DNA of 64,000 bases, taken from assembly GCA_965223585.1 (NCBI GenBank), contig CBDCWW010000014.1, positions 186,001-250,000 on the forward strand, read 5' to 3'. The notes below the pieces were generated by a model, which worked only from the letters and a program-made list of their open reading frames with translations, made no database searches and had not been told where the DNA came from. Numbering within the stretch: the first letter of the stretch is position 1; each line of letters starts with the position of its first letter. Made by a program: the position numbers and the translations under genes. The stretch comes from CBDCVN01 sp965223585. Its GTDB lineage: Bacteria > Deinococcota > Deinococci > Deinococcales > Trueperaceae. Shown here piece by piece: positions 1-8,743 of this stretch.

Positions 1-240
1 GCGATGAGTAATAGTGACCAACCAAGTCTTGGCACTGGCTTTTGATCCATCGAAGCTTGTTGCTCCATTCCATGCTTTAACAAAGGCATCTTGGACACAT
101 TGATGCACTTCATCAGGGTCACTAAGCATCTTACGCACCATACCTGTTAGATAAGGTGCATAACGGCGATGCAACTCCACAAGAGCCTGTTCATCAGAAG
201 CGGCCATACCTGAAATAAGTTGCTCATCAGGTAAATCCAT
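1..240 (-). CDS. ECF-type RNA polymerase sigma factor, N-terminal part (runs off the window)
   Basis: The minus strand reads an open frame from ATG at 240 to the window edge, about 80 codons. The protein begins MDLPDEQLISGMAASDEQAL and continues through a sigma region 2 pattern: a helix with HRRYAPYLTGMVRKML, then SDPDEVHQCVQDAFVKAW, the usual core-binding and -10 recognition block of extracytoplasmic-function sigma-70 factors (compare the family pattern D..EA.DVVQ..F...W). Region 4 lies outside the window. Such factors redirect RNA polymerase in response to envelope or stress signals and are normally paired with an anti-sigma factor, which would be to the left. It is divergent from the RNase gene at 503. 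Family call is firm; subgroup unknown. Confidence 0.8.
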   Translation of the reverse strand, partial: MDLPDEQLISGMAASDEQALVELHRRYAPYLTGMVRKMLSDPDEVHQCVQDAFVKAWNGATSFDGSKASAKTWLVTITHR

Positions 241-502
241 CTTCTATCTAGTACCTACACATTTATGTGGTGTTTTGGATTTTTGGAGCATGTTCAAAGA
301 ATACTATAACTCTCAGCTAGATATAAATGCTTGTTAATTTTTTGGATCAGTAGGTATTAGGTAGTAGATAGTAGTTAGAAGTTAGTAGGATTTTACTATG
401 CTATCTACTAGCTACTAAACTCTAACTTCCTACAGGCACTAATTACTCCAAAAGTATTCACAAAAACTTTTACCCTACTACTTCATAGGTTATCTTAAAG
501 AT
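241..502. repeat. Intergenic region with AG/CT-rich inverted repeats
   Basis: This spacer separates the divergent sigma factor and RNase genes. Between about 355 and 435 it holds repeated TAGTAG/GTTAGAAG words followed by partly complementary CTATCTAC and TCTAACTTCCTAC words, so the strand can fold on itself; GTAGATAG and CTATCTAC are perfectly complementary. Promoters for both flanking genes must lie here, but no convincing -10/-35 pair was assigned. Confidence 0.35.
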
Positions 503-2128
503 ATGCGTTTCCTTGGACTTGGTGGTACTAATGAAGTTGGTGCTTCTTGTTATCTTTACGAGCTTGGTGAAACTCGTTTGCTCATTGATGCTGGTATGCG
601 CCCCACTATGATTGGCGAAGAATCTTTGCCTATGCTCGAGCTTCTAAAAGATCACCCTCCTGATCTAATGATATTAAGTCATGCCCACCTAGATCACGTT
701 GGAGCTATTCCTCGAGTAAAAAAATATTTCCCTAACTTGCCTATTTATACTACTCGAGCTAGTAGACGTCTCGCCCTTGAAGTCCTAACTGACGCTGTAA
801 AAGTTGCCAAAACCCAAGGTGCGATGGTATATGAACTTGGTGATGCCATACAGGCAGTGGCAAACATGCATATTATCAAGCCTTTTGAGCCATACAGTTT
901 TACTGGAGGACAATTTAGTGTGTACCCAGCAGGGCACATCCTAGGTGCAGTGGGGATTCTTATTGAAACAGCTGAGGGAAAAATCTTTCACACTGGTGAC
1001 TTTTCCAATATTACTACCCTTACTACTGAAGAAGCTTATCGCCCTCCTACACCTATTCCTGTTGATGCAGTAATTAGCGAAGCAACTTATGGTGACACCA
1101 TCTTACCGGGGCGCAAAGAACAGATTCGGGAGCTTATTGAAGCAGTAAAAACTGTGATTGAAGATGGTGGGCGAGTGCTAATTCCTACTTTTGCATTGGG
1201 ACGTGCACAAGAGCTTATCTTATTACTCTTAAACCATCAGTCTAATGGCAAACTACCTAAAGTACCTATTTATCTTGATGGCTTGGTGCGCAAGCTTACT
1301 ACTACTTTTGATGAGCTTATGGAAGAAATGCCTAAAAAGTTACAGAACTTGGCTCAGAACTTAAAAAATTCTCCTTTTTTACAAGGTAATGTAGTGATGG
1401 TAAAAGATGCCAAACAACGTCAACGTATAATTGACTCTAATAAACCAGCTATAATCTTAGCAAGTTCAGGCATGCTTACCGGAGGACCAAGTCCTATTTA
1501 TGCAAAGCAAGTTTTAAAAGAGATTAACTCTGCTCTTTTTGTAGTAGGCTACCAAGATGCAGAATCACCGGGACGCAGGCTTTTAGAGCTAGAGCGTGGA
1601 GGTGAAGTTCTATTGCCAAATCCAGCAGGGGAAGGTTTTGAACCAATACCTGCACTTTGCCAAGTGGCTCGTTACTATCTCTCAGCTCATGCTGACCGTG
1701 TTGGCATTATTGCGCATTTGTCACGGTATCCAAGCCACAGGGTAGTACTGATGCATGCAGAAGGAAACGCTCGCTATTCCCTGATGGAAGCGCTGAAAAA
1801 AGACACTTTTGTAGAGCTACCTAAAAATGGTGAATGGGTAGATTTATTGGCAGAGGTCACACTGCCACACCTAAAGAAATCAAATAGCCAAAATTCTGAG
1901 GAAGCTCAGCCCCCCTCACAGGCCCCCCCTACACAAACAGGCAAGATTAAACGTTTTAAAAATGAGGTGGATTTGGACGTTCAAGACTCCAAAGTAATTC
2001 TTAGTTTTGACAAAGACATTAGTCCCGAGGGACTTTTTGAAAATGGGCGTTATCGTATTAGTGTCACTAAGGGTTCGGTAATTAAAGCAGAACTTCGCCA
2101 AAAATTGGAACTACCAGAAGAAGGCTGA
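503..2128 (+). CDS. MBL-fold beta-CASP ribonuclease (TTHA0252/CPSF-73-like)
   Basis: A 541-residue metallo-beta-lactamase/beta-CASP RNA-processing nuclease. The zinc motif SHAHLDHVGAIP sits near residue 60, GHILGAVG near 146 and HTGDFSN near 163, followed by SEATYGD, PTFALGRAQEL (start of the beta-CASP cap), ASSGMLTGGPS and the C-terminal LSAHADRVG and LMHAEGNA motifs. These are the hallmarks of the CPSF-73/TTHA0252 group of endo- and exoribonucleases acting in RNA maturation or decay. The motif spacing fits this group better than classical RNase J, which starts with a GGLGEIGKN block. Residues after about 465 form a Pro/Gln-rich linker and a small extra C-terminal segment longer than the approximately 430-residue Thermus enzyme as I recall it. 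The same-strand mdh follows 96 bp downstream. Confidence 0.88.
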   Translation: MRFLGLGGTNEVGASCYLYELGETRLLIDAGMRPTMIGEESLPMLELLKDHPPDLMILSHAHLDHVGAIPRVKKYFPNLPIYTTRASRRLALEVLTDAVKVAKTQGAMVYELGDAIQAVANMHIIKPFEPYSFTGGQFSVYPAGHILGAVGILIETAEGKIFHTGDFSNITTLTTEEAYRPPTPIPVDAVISEATYGDTILPGRKEQIRELIEAVKTVIEDGGRVLIPTFALGRAQELILLLLNHQSNGKLPKVPIYLDGLVRKLTTTFDELMEEMPKKLQNLAQNLKNSPFLQGNVVMVKDAKQRQRIIDSNKPAIILASSGMLTGGPSPIYAKQVLKEINSALFVVGYQDAESPGRRLLELERGGEVLLPNPAGEGFEPIPALCQVARYYLSAHADRVGIIAHLSRYPSHRVVLMHAEGNARYSLMEALKKDTFVELPKNGEWVDLLAEVTLPHLKKSNSQNSEEAQPPSQAPPTQTGKIKRFKNEVDLDVQDSKVILSFDKDISPEGLFENGRYRISVTKGSVIKAELRQKLELPEEG

Positions 2129-2224
2129 TTCTAACGGATTCTGTGACTATTGAAAAAACTAGTCCTATTAGATTTTGTATTTTGCCAATTCCCATGAGGA
2201 AGATTTAAAGTTAGGAGAATTTTT

Positions 2225-3205
2225 ATGAAAACACCTTCACGTATAGCAGTCACTGGAGCAGCAGGACAAATAGGTTATGCATTACTTTTCCGCATTGCTG
2301 CTGGAGACATGTTGGGTAAAGACCAGCCAATTATTTTACAACTGCTCGAGATCCCCCCAGCTATGAATGCTCTTAAAGGTGTAGTAATGGAACTTAACGA
2401 TGCAGCTTTCCCTTTGTTACAAGGAATTATTGCCACAGATGATCCCAACGAGGCTTTCAGGGATACTAATTATGCACTTTTAGTTGGTTCTAAACCTAGA
2501 GGCAAAGGTATGGAACGTAAAGATTTACTCCAAGCTAATGGCCCTATTTTCACAACTCAAGGTAAGGCCCTTAATGATAACGCTAGTTGTGATGTAAAAG
2601 TTTTAGTAGTTGGTAACCCTGCTAATACCAATGCTCTTATTGCTATGAAAAGTGCTCCTGATCTACACCCCCAACAATTTAGCGCTATGACTAGACTTGA
2701 CCACAACCGTGCTATGAGCCAAATAGCTGAAAAAACCAGTAACTTGGTTAAAGATATTAAGAAAATGATTATATGGGGTAATCATTCTTCAACTCAAGTT
2801 CCTGACATTTACCAAGCCCATGTAAACAATAAAGCAGTTAGCGAATTGGTAGAGGAATCGTGGGTAAAGAATGTATTCATCCCTACAGTACAAAAGCGTG
2901 GAGCAGCAATCATTGAAGCAAGAGGATCATCTAGTGCAGCTTCTGCAGCTTCTGCAGCAATTGATCACATGCAAAGTTGGGTTTTGGGCACTGATGAAGA
3001 TGATTGGACTAGTATGGCTATTCCTACTGAAAGTAATCCTTATGGTATTGCCGAAGGGATTATTTACTCATTTCCAGTAAAAGTTAGCAATGGCCACGTA
3101 AGCATAGTTACAAGTTTAAATAATAATGCCTTCATTCAAGAAAGAATGAAGGTTAGTGAAATAGAGCTTTTAGAAGAGCGGTCTTTTGTTAAAGACCTTC
3201 TCTAA
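2225..3205 (+). CDS. mdh: Malate dehydrogenase
   Basis: A 326-residue NAD(P)-dependent malate dehydrogenase interconverting malate and oxaloacetate in the TCA cycle. TGAAGQIGYALLFRIAAG at residues 10-27 is the nucleotide-binding loop. NPANTNA, the catalytic Asp in TRLDHNRA and the catalytic His in WGNHSSTQVPD follow in order. Sequence and length match the Thermus/cytosolic-type enzyme, including the KGVVMELNDAAFPLL stretch. A GGAG ribosome-binding site lies 8-9 bases before the ATG. A position usually occupied by Ala/Arg in LLVGAxPR reads LLVGSKPRGKGMERKD here, with the substrate arginines retained. Its stop overlaps the convergent stop of the next gene by a few bases. Confidence 0.95.
   Translation: MKTPSRIAVTGAAGQIGYALLFRIAAGDMLGKDQPIILQLLEIPPAMNALKGVVMELNDAAFPLLQGIIATDDPNEAFRDTNYALLVGSKPRGKGMERKDLLQANGPIFTTQGKALNDNASCDVKVLVVGNPANTNALIAMKSAPDLHPQQFSAMTRLDHNRAMSQIAEKTSNLVKDIKKMIIWGNHSSTQVPDIYQAHVNNKAVSELVEESWVKNVFIPTVQKRGAAIIEARGSSSAASAASAAIDHMQSWVLGTDEDDWTSMAIPTESNPYGIAEGIIYSFPVKVSNGHVSIVTSLNNNAFIQERMKVSEIELLEERSFVKDLL
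3180..3197. terminator. Hairpin at the mdh / 3D-protein convergent junction
   Basis: GGTCTTT-TGTT-AAAGACC forms a perfect 7-bp stem with a 4-base loop across the last mdh codons, just past the stop of the opposing gene. It could act as a bidirectional terminator, but neither side has a clear U-tract. Confidence 0.3.
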
Positions 3206-4170
3206 GGTGAGTTTTGCATATAGTATCTAGCATAGTTATTAAGCATTTCTTCACTAGTATTGGGTGTTGAGAAAGCAAATTGTAAGAGGGGAATAAGGAA
3301 TGCTTGTGAAGCTAGTTCCATCAATGATTGTTGTTTGGGCGCACTATATGTATATGTGGTAGCTCGGCTAGCACTGGAGCTATTAAGATTGGCATCATAA
3401 GTAGGTGCAGTACTACTAGCTTCAGCTAAAGCTTTGCCTTGAATAGTATCTAGAGTATCAAGATTGCTATTGGATGCAGGTAAAACGTCAATATCACTGG
3501 CCTCAGCTAACACTCTGTTAGGGGTGGAATTAACATCATAGGTAGGTGTGTTAGTAATGGTGCTCTCTACTAAAACACTACTTTCAACATTGATAACCTC
3601 AGTAAAATCAAAGGAAGCTACTGATACCTTGTTTGCTGCTTCAATAAAAAGGTTCTGTGATTGTTGTGATTGCTCGAGATCAAGTTGTAAATTAGAATCA
3701 ATAACTTCCTCTACTATACTTTGTTCCTCTGGTGTAGTAGGTGTTTGCACAAAAGTTTCACCAGAAGAATCTAGTACCTCAACTGTAACTTTACACCGTC
3801 CCCACTTTCTTGCTTTAGCAGTAGACGGCAACCACAAATCAACATGATTGTGTTTGCGTGGATGCATGGTGTCTTGTACTTCTAATGTCATTCCGGGGTC
3901 CCAACCACCACATGACCTAGCGTCTTCAATGGCTACCACACGCAATTTAGAACCATAGGGTAAATTGCTAGCTAGTAAATCACGACTTGCTGCTACTATA
4001 CCTGAACGCACTCTTTGATTAGTTGAGGTTATAAAAGGTGTACTATCGGTTTGACTTCTAGTAGAGGAATAAGCTGTCATCGTAACAGAAAATTCCTCAC
4101 CTACTACAACTTGAACTAAAGTTACTCCAAAAAAACACAAAAAAAAATACTTGGTAAAAATTTTAACCAC
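3202..4170 (-). CDS. Secreted 3D-domain (RlpA/MltA-like double-psi barrel) protein
   Basis: A 322-residue exported protein. Residues 1-24 form a signal peptide (FFLCFFGVTLVQVVVG then E). Residues 26-150 carry a 3D domain: VTMTAYSSTRSQTD, RSGIVAASRDLLASNLPYG, and EVQDTMHPRKHNHVDLW containing the clustered Asp residues that name the family. The domain is found in lytic transglycosylases and cell-wall-binding proteins. The second half is Ser/Thr/Ala-rich with repeated ALAEAS and PTYDxN words and looks like an unstructured tail. It lies upstream of mreC/maf in genomic order on the same strand, but a 196-bp gap separates it, so it is probably a separate transcription unit. Confidence 0.75.
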   Translation of the reverse strand: MVKIFTKYFFLCFFGVTLVQVVVGEEFSVTMTAYSSTRSQTDSTPFITSTNQRVRSGIVAASRDLLASNLPYGSKLRVVAIEDARSCGGWDPGMTLEVQDTMHPRKHNHVDLWLPSTAKARKWGRCKVTVEVLDSSGETFVQTPTTPEEQSIVEEVIDSNLQLDLEQSQQSQNLFIEAANKVSVASFDFTEVINVESSVLVESTITNTPTYDVNSTPNRVLAEASDIDVLPASNSNLDTLDTIQGKALAEASSTAPTYDANLNSSSASRATTYTYSAPKQQSLMELASQAFLIPLLQFAFSTPNTSEEMLNNYARYYMQNSP

Positions 4171-4270
4171 ATTAACTCCTGTATAGAAATTAGATCGTTC
4201 TATTTGGAAGTCTTCAAAATTAGATTTTGCTGCCCTTTAAAAATCTTATTTAAAAAAGCCTCACTAACAT

Positions 4271-4322
4271 CTTACATTGTGAATAATTTTACTTTTCTTA
4301 CATAATCACACTTCAATGTAAG
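4271..4322. repeat. Long-range inverted repeat between the 3D gene and mreC
   Basis: CTTACATTG and CAATGTAAG are perfect 9-bp complements 34 bases apart in an AT-rich spacer. They may mark a regulatory loop or transcript end for mreC; no U-tract decides it. Confidence 0.25.
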
Positions 4323-4366
4323 AAAGTTCAAAGAATAACTTCAAAATTTATGATAATTATTTGTTT

Positions 4367-5149
4367 TTAAAGTGGATCTATGAGAGCAACCTCGAGTACA
4401 TTAGGAATGTCTGCTGCTGGTCTTACTAAAAACTCAATTTGTAAATCATTTGGATCTCTAGGGGAAATACTAATCACCTCACCCACTAGAATTCCCCTAG
4501 GGAAAAGGCCACCACGGCTCTGGGTTTCTACTAAATCTCCTAAGTTCACCTCTTTATCCTTAGAGTAATCTATAACACGCACTAAATTGCCTATCTCCCC
4601 TACAGCAATGCCTTGTCCTCCCTTGTTACGAACTGTTACACCTACTCGAGATTCAGGATCAGTTATGGTTCGAACTATGGCACTGTGATTATTTACAGCT
4701 GCAACTATACCTACTAAGCCCTCAGGGACAGTTGCAGGCATATGCTTCACCACTCCTTCAACACTACCAGCACCTAGACTAAGACGAGACAAAAGCGATG
4801 AGGAATCAGTCCCTGTCACACTAGCAGTTATTTTAGCGCTAGGGGATTGGAATTCACGCACTCTCAAAATTTGTTGATAACGCTTTACTTGTAGCTCGAG
4901 TTGTCTATTAAGTGTTTGAAGTTCAGCAACCTCTCTTTTCAAGGAATCAATTTCACTAAGATAATTGTGCCTTGCTATAGAACTTTCTATAGCACCACGC
5001 AAATTGCTACTCACTTGAAATAAAAGTGTATGTGGTAAGGCTATAAGGTTGCCTAGTTGACTAGGTACTTTACCTATAAAAGACATTGAGAAAAGGGAGA
5101 ATAAACTTAAAATTAAAAAAATGTACCATGCTTTTAAAAGATCAGACAA
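4367..5149 (-). CDS. mreC: Rod-shape-determining protein MreC
   Basis: A 260-residue MreC. It has one N-terminal membrane helix (residues about 8-25), a coiled coil (about 60-95, with SLKREVAELQTLNRQLELQ), then the periplasmic double beta-barrel with PEGLVGIVAAVNNHSAIVRTITD, GQGIAVGEI and GLFPRGILVGEV motifs. MreC links MreB filaments to the elongasome peptidoglycan synthesis machinery. The gene overlaps the 3' end of maf by 8 bp, giving a maf-mreC operon, an arrangement common in bacteria where mreBCD often follows maf. mreD and mreB are not next to it here, which is a departure from the usual cluster. Confidence 0.92.
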   Translation of the reverse strand: MSDLLKAWYIFLILSLFSLFSMSFIGKVPSQLGNLIALPHTLLFQVSSNLRGAIESSIARHNYLSEIDSLKREVAELQTLNRQLELQVKRYQQILRVREFQSPSAKITASVTGTDSSSLLSRLSLGAGSVEGVVKHMPATVPEGLVGIVAAVNNHSAIVRTITDPESRVGVTVRNKGGQGIAVGEIGNLVRVIDYSKDKEVNLGDLVETQSRGGLFPRGILVGEVISISPRDPNDLQIEFLVRPAADIPNVLEVALIDPL

Positions 5150-5756
5150 AACACACTCCTAACTTTTTGGCTGACTCAACTATGTGGGAAATACTTAATC
5201 CTACAATGTTAAAATAACAACCAGAAATTTCTTTAACTATACTAGCTCCAAGTCCTTGAATTGCGTAACCACCAGCCTTATCCATACCTTCACCAGTAGA
5301 CACATATTGCGTTACCTCTTCGTAACTTAAATGTCTGAAGGTGACTATACTTTTTAAATTATTTAAAGTTTTTTTCTCTTTAAAGCTTAAGGTGTAACCC
5401 GTATATACTTCATGTGTTTGTCCCGAGAGCCTTTCAAGAAAGGAATAATTCTCTTGAGAATCCTTAGGCTTACCCAAAATATTTCCTTGAAAAACTACTA
5501 TAGTATCAGCAGCTATAATTAAGCTATCAGGGTATTTTTTAGCAGCACACATCGCTTTACCATTGCTTAGGCGCTCTACTAAAGCTTGTGGCGTTTCATT
5601 TTCTTTTATACTTTCATCAATATCTGCAATAAATATTTTAAATTGTATTCCCAAATCACTGAGCAGCTTACGACGACGTGGTGAACCACTAGCCAGAACT
5701 ATGTGTGGTGGTTTAGTCAACAACGTTATAGCCACGGAATAATTCTTTGTCCTCAA
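5142..5756 (-). CDS. maf: Maf/YhdE-type nucleotide pyrophosphatase
   Basis: A 204-residue Maf protein, a house-cleaning pyrophosphatase that hydrolyses modified or canonical dTTP/UTP-type nucleotides. VLASGSPRRRKLLSDLGI near residue 20 is the signature. SLIIAADTIVVFQGNILGKP (around 100) and SGQTHEVYTGYTL follow, then DKAGGYAIQGLGASIVKEI with the conserved GGYAIQG. The first 15 residues (MRTKNYSVAITLLTK) are unusual for the family, and a TTG codon near residue 12 could be the true start; a small frame overlaps this region. The gene precedes and overlaps mreC. Confidence 0.92.
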   Translation of the reverse strand: MRTKNYSVAITLLTKPPHIVLASGSPRRRKLLSDLGIQFKIFIADIDESIKENETPQALVERLSNGKAMCAAKKYPDSLIIAADTIVVFQGNILGKPKDSQENYSFLERLSGQTHEVYTGYTLSFKEKKTLNNLKSIVTFRHLSYEEVTQYVSTGEGMDKAGGYAIQGLGASIVKEISGCYFNIVGLSISHIVESAKKLGVCFV

Positions 5757-5877
5757 TTATCTGGTTATATGTTTTTTGATTGATCGGCATGCAAATAAGT
5801 TTACTGTCTAATTTTACAAGCTCTTGCTTTTTCTTCTGAAATTCTCTAGTCTTGGGCTGAGGTGCTTTTTGAGCCAT
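5713..5877 (-). CDS. Small ORF (54 aa), possible transposase N-terminal remnant
   Basis: An ATG at 5877 opens a 54-residue frame beginning MAQKAPQPKTREFQKKKQEL that ends inside the start of maf. Its centre, ICMPINQKTYNQIIEDKELF, resembles the start of some IS transposases (LP...Y..I..D...FR..). No catalytic part follows, so if the resemblance is real this is a remnant. It could equally be a short orphan gene. It lies between maf and the divergent ligase gene. Confidence 0.3.
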   Translation of the reverse strand: MAQKAPQPKTREFQKKKQELVKLDSKLICMPINQKTYNQIIEDKELFRGYNVVD

Positions 5878-5959
5878 TCATATATAACACCTCATTTTAC
5901 TTCCTTTTTCAATAGCACTGCAGACCATTAGAATCAGAAATGTATTATGGTAGGCAGCT

Positions 5960-7513
5960 ATGAACATTATTGAACTATTAAAAGAGAAAACATTATCACA
6001 GCCTGATAAAATTGCCCTTATTCATGGTAAAGAGAAAATTTCTTTTGGAGGGCTCGAGCAAAAATCCAAATCATTAGCCACTTACTTCAAAGACAAAGGC
6101 CTTCAGAAGGGTGAAAGGGCACTGTTGTTTATCCCCCTAAGCCTTGATCTCTATAGCACTTTCCTAGCATTAGTACGCATAGGCATTACTGTTATTTTTA
6201 TAGACTTGTCTGCCAAAAAAAAACATCTTAAAGAGTATTGCTCCTTAGCTAAGCCAGATATTTTTATTGGCTCACCCAAAGCACATCTACTTAGATTGCT
6301 AAAACCTATTAGAAACATAAAGCGCAAGTTTGCTACTGAATTCTGGATACCGAATAGTGAGCAGATTAGTTATCCACATCCTAAAGACACCAAACTATTA
6401 GATGTAGCTACTGCAGATGATGATCCTGCACTCATCACTTTTACTAGTGGCTCGAGTGGTTTACCAAAGGGAATATGCAGAACACATGGCTTTTTGATAA
6501 ATCAGCATCGTGCTATTAGTAATTCACTTCCTTTCAAGCAAGAAGATATAGAGTTAAGCACTCTACCCGTTTTTATCCTCTCTAACCTAGCAAGTGGTAC
6601 AACAACAGTTATTCCTAATTGTGATTTGCGAAACCCAGCAAGCATTAATGCTGAACGTGTTATTCAAGAAGTTAAAGAGCACAACGTAAATCGAATACTT
6701 GCCTCTCCAGCTTTCTGTAAACGAATCAATGATCATCTTGCTAAAAAGAACCAGCACCTAGAAAATATCTACAAGTTGTATACAGGTGGTGGACCAGTAT
6801 TCCCAAACCTACTAAGCCAGCTTGCAAGTACAATGCCCAATGCAAATATAGTTATTGTTTATGGCTCTACAGAGGCAGAGCCAATTGCCCATATAAGTAT
6901 GAAAGAAATAGGCCAAAAAGATTATGCTGATATGCAACTTGGTAAAGGTCTTCTAGCAGGTGAGCCTGTACCAGAAATAGAATTGGCAATTATTCCTGAT
7001 AGGTATGGTGACCCTATTAGTCCACTTTCCCAAGAAGAGTTTAAGGTACTGAGATTACTCACCAATGCTAGTGGTGAAATAGTAGTAACCGGAAATCATG
7101 TGCAAAAGTCCTACATTGGTGAAGATAGTCAAGGCATAAAATTTAAGGTGGGTGATACAACCTGGCATCGTACAGGTGATGCAGGTTATATAGACAAAAC
7201 TGGCAGATTATGGTTACTTGGTCGCTGCTCTGCAAAAGTAAAGAATAATAGTAAAGTGATTTACCCTTTTAGTATAGAAACGGCTGCTATGTCATACCCA
7301 GCAGTAAATAGGGCCGCTTTTGTTGAGGTAAATGGACAAAGTATTCTTGCTATAGAGCCAAAAAATAATAAGGAAAGTAAGTACCTGTGCCAGAAAATAC
7401 AGCAAGAGTTAACAAATGTGGATTTGGTTATTGCTGTAGAAAGAATTCCTGTTGATAAAAGGCATAATTCTAAGGTGCTGTATCAAGACTTGAAGGCAAC
7501 TTTAGGGCATTAA
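5960..7513 (+). CDS. AMP-dependent acyl-CoA synthetase/ligase (OleC-like)
   Basis: A 517-residue member of the ANL adenylate-forming superfamily. The P-loop-like motif TFTSGSSGLPKG is near residue 165, YGSTEAEP (A5) near 310, WHRTGDAGYIDKTGRLWLLGR (A7-A8) near 400, and the C-terminal catalytic Lys region PVDKRHNSKVLY near 500. The general reaction is ATP-driven activation of a carboxylate. The relatively short length and THGFLINQ after the P-loop recall fatty-acid-CoA ligases of the OleC (beta-lactone synthetase) group, but OleA, B and D partners are absent here. Substrate is unknown. It is a single gene, divergent from maf. Confidence 0.8.
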   Translation: MNIIELLKEKTLSQPDKIALIHGKEKISFGGLEQKSKSLATYFKDKGLQKGERALLFIPLSLDLYSTFLALVRIGITVIFIDLSAKKKHLKEYCSLAKPDIFIGSPKAHLLRLLKPIRNIKRKFATEFWIPNSEQISYPHPKDTKLLDVATADDDPALITFTSGSSGLPKGICRTHGFLINQHRAISNSLPFKQEDIELSTLPVFILSNLASGTTTVIPNCDLRNPASINAERVIQEVKEHNVNRILASPAFCKRINDHLAKKNQHLENIYKLYTGGGPVFPNLLSQLASTMPNANIVIVYGSTEAEPIAHISMKEIGQKDYADMQLGKGLLAGEPVPEIELAIIPDRYGDPISPLSQEEFKVLRLLTNASGEIVVTGNHVQKSYIGEDSQGIKFKVGDTTWHRTGDAGYIDKTGRLWLLGRCSAKVKNNSKVIYPFSIETAAMSYPAVNRAAFVEVNGQSILAIEPKNNKESKYLCQKIQQELTNVDLVIAVERIPVDKRHNSKVLYQDLKATLGH

Positions 7514-7536
7514 TAAGGGTTTTAGCGATACTCACT

Positions 7537-7992
7537 TTAAAAATCTTTTTGCATTATGAGATTAGGCCTGTTTTCTTTTAGGAAAAACCCTGTGATGTGA
7601 TAGCAAACCTGTTTTTAAGGTTCAATTGAATCATGGCATTGTTGTTTTGTTCAACATGAGTTTCTAGTAGTTGAAAACGCAATCTATGAAGCCACTTATG
7701 TTGTTGATCCATCAGTTTGGCTGCAATACCCTGCTTACGAAAATCTGGGTCAACGCCGCCCAGCCAACTGTAATAACGATTATAAGCTGTTGCATAACCA
7801 GCTTTAAATCCAACTATGCGAGAGGCCTATTTCTTTGGTAAAGACTATAACATCAGGCATTTGCTCCAAACGCCATTTAAGTGAATTAAGCCAATCTTGA
7901 CTTGCATTATCTCCGAAAAAAACTTTTGTTACACGCATGAATTCAGCAATGAAGGTGCTGGAAAACGGTGCCTCAAATAAGCTTGTAATCAT
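7537..7992 (-). pseudogene. Broken GNAT-family acetyltransferase
   Basis: The minus strand from ATG at 7992 reads MITSLFEAPFSSTFIAEFM and on to VIVFTKEIG, then hits a stop near 7806. Shifting frame there continues as ASRIVGFKAGYATAYNRYY, WLGGVDPDFRKQGIAAKLM (the acetyl-CoA-binding motif, normally R.QGIG..L) and WLHRLRFQLLETHVEQNNAM, a GNAT core. A second break at about 7585, looking like a 4-base TCAC duplication, precedes the expected C-terminal FFLKENRPNLIMQKDF ending at 7537. Two frameshifts make this a pseudogene. Its start overlaps the stop of the preceding fragment by ATGA. Confidence 0.7.
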
Positions 7993-8740
7993 TCAGTATC
8001 TAATACGATAGAAAATGTATGTTCTACTAAGGTAAAGATGTACTCGCTAGCCATTGATGGTCCAGTAAACTGGGATATTCCAGTCTTGAAAAGATTGCTA
8101 TCTTCATCATAGATGCCTCTATGGATAGACCAAAGTAATCTATAAGGAGGAATAGTATCCGTTAGTCTTGCAGTATCTGTTACTTTAGCTTTTCTAAGCC
8201 GTCTCAAATCAGTACCTTCTGGTACAGGAATACCAATAACCAAATTGTAATGTTTGTTCTCTGAAGTAGGAAGAACACTCAAACGATAAACACGGCTTTT
8301 AAGGATATAACCTTCTTCCATAGGCAAATCTGTTAACACTTCGTCATAACGCTCTAGGGTAAATTGTACCGTCTCGTCTAAATGTGCAGCGAGACGGGGT
8401 TCATCAGCAAGAATAGTAATACCGTCAATGCCAACAACAAATTCACCGGGCTCTAAAGTCAAAATCTCAGGTGACCCTTGAGCCTCCACCACAACATCCT
8501 CAACAACTACCTGCACTTCTTCAGAAACACAAACAGCCAAACCAATGTGCACAGGATCAACCAAGCTTAAAGCAATAGTAGTAACTAAAACCCAATTCAA
8601 ATCATCATCAGATTCATATAAACGAACACCATCTTCCTCTCTACAAAATTTGTAACACACTGTGAGGTGCTTATCCCTTGCTGTCCCTGTACCGTCTGCA
8701 CAATACTTGTATTGTCTATGTATTTCACCTTAATTGGGAT
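7989..8740 (-). pseudogene. Fragment of a modular secreted protein with a DUF1349-like module
   Basis: The 223-residue open frame (8660-7989) starts CYKFCREEDGVRLYESDDDL then NWVLVTTIALSLVDPV, which is the C-terminal half of the same concanavalin-like (DUF1349-type) module seen at 57641 and 63100. Upstream to 8740 another frame supplies the missing part (VKYIDNTSIVQTVQGQQG). The two are joined by an apparent 1-base deletion just before the CYK codons. After the module comes about 150 residues without a recognised domain, including YILKSRVYRLSVLPTSENKH. There is no start codon or signal peptide, and the upstream end runs into the Uma2 gene, so this is a 5'-truncated paralogue. Confidence 0.6.
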
Positions 8741-8743
8741 ATT

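Noticed and set aside
241..502. CRISPR-like repeats in the TAGTAG-rich spacer
   Set aside because: The words are short, imperfect and without regular spacers.
503..2128. Classical RNase J
   Set aside because: The beta-CASP motifs and N-terminus fit the CPSF-73/TTHA0252 group better.
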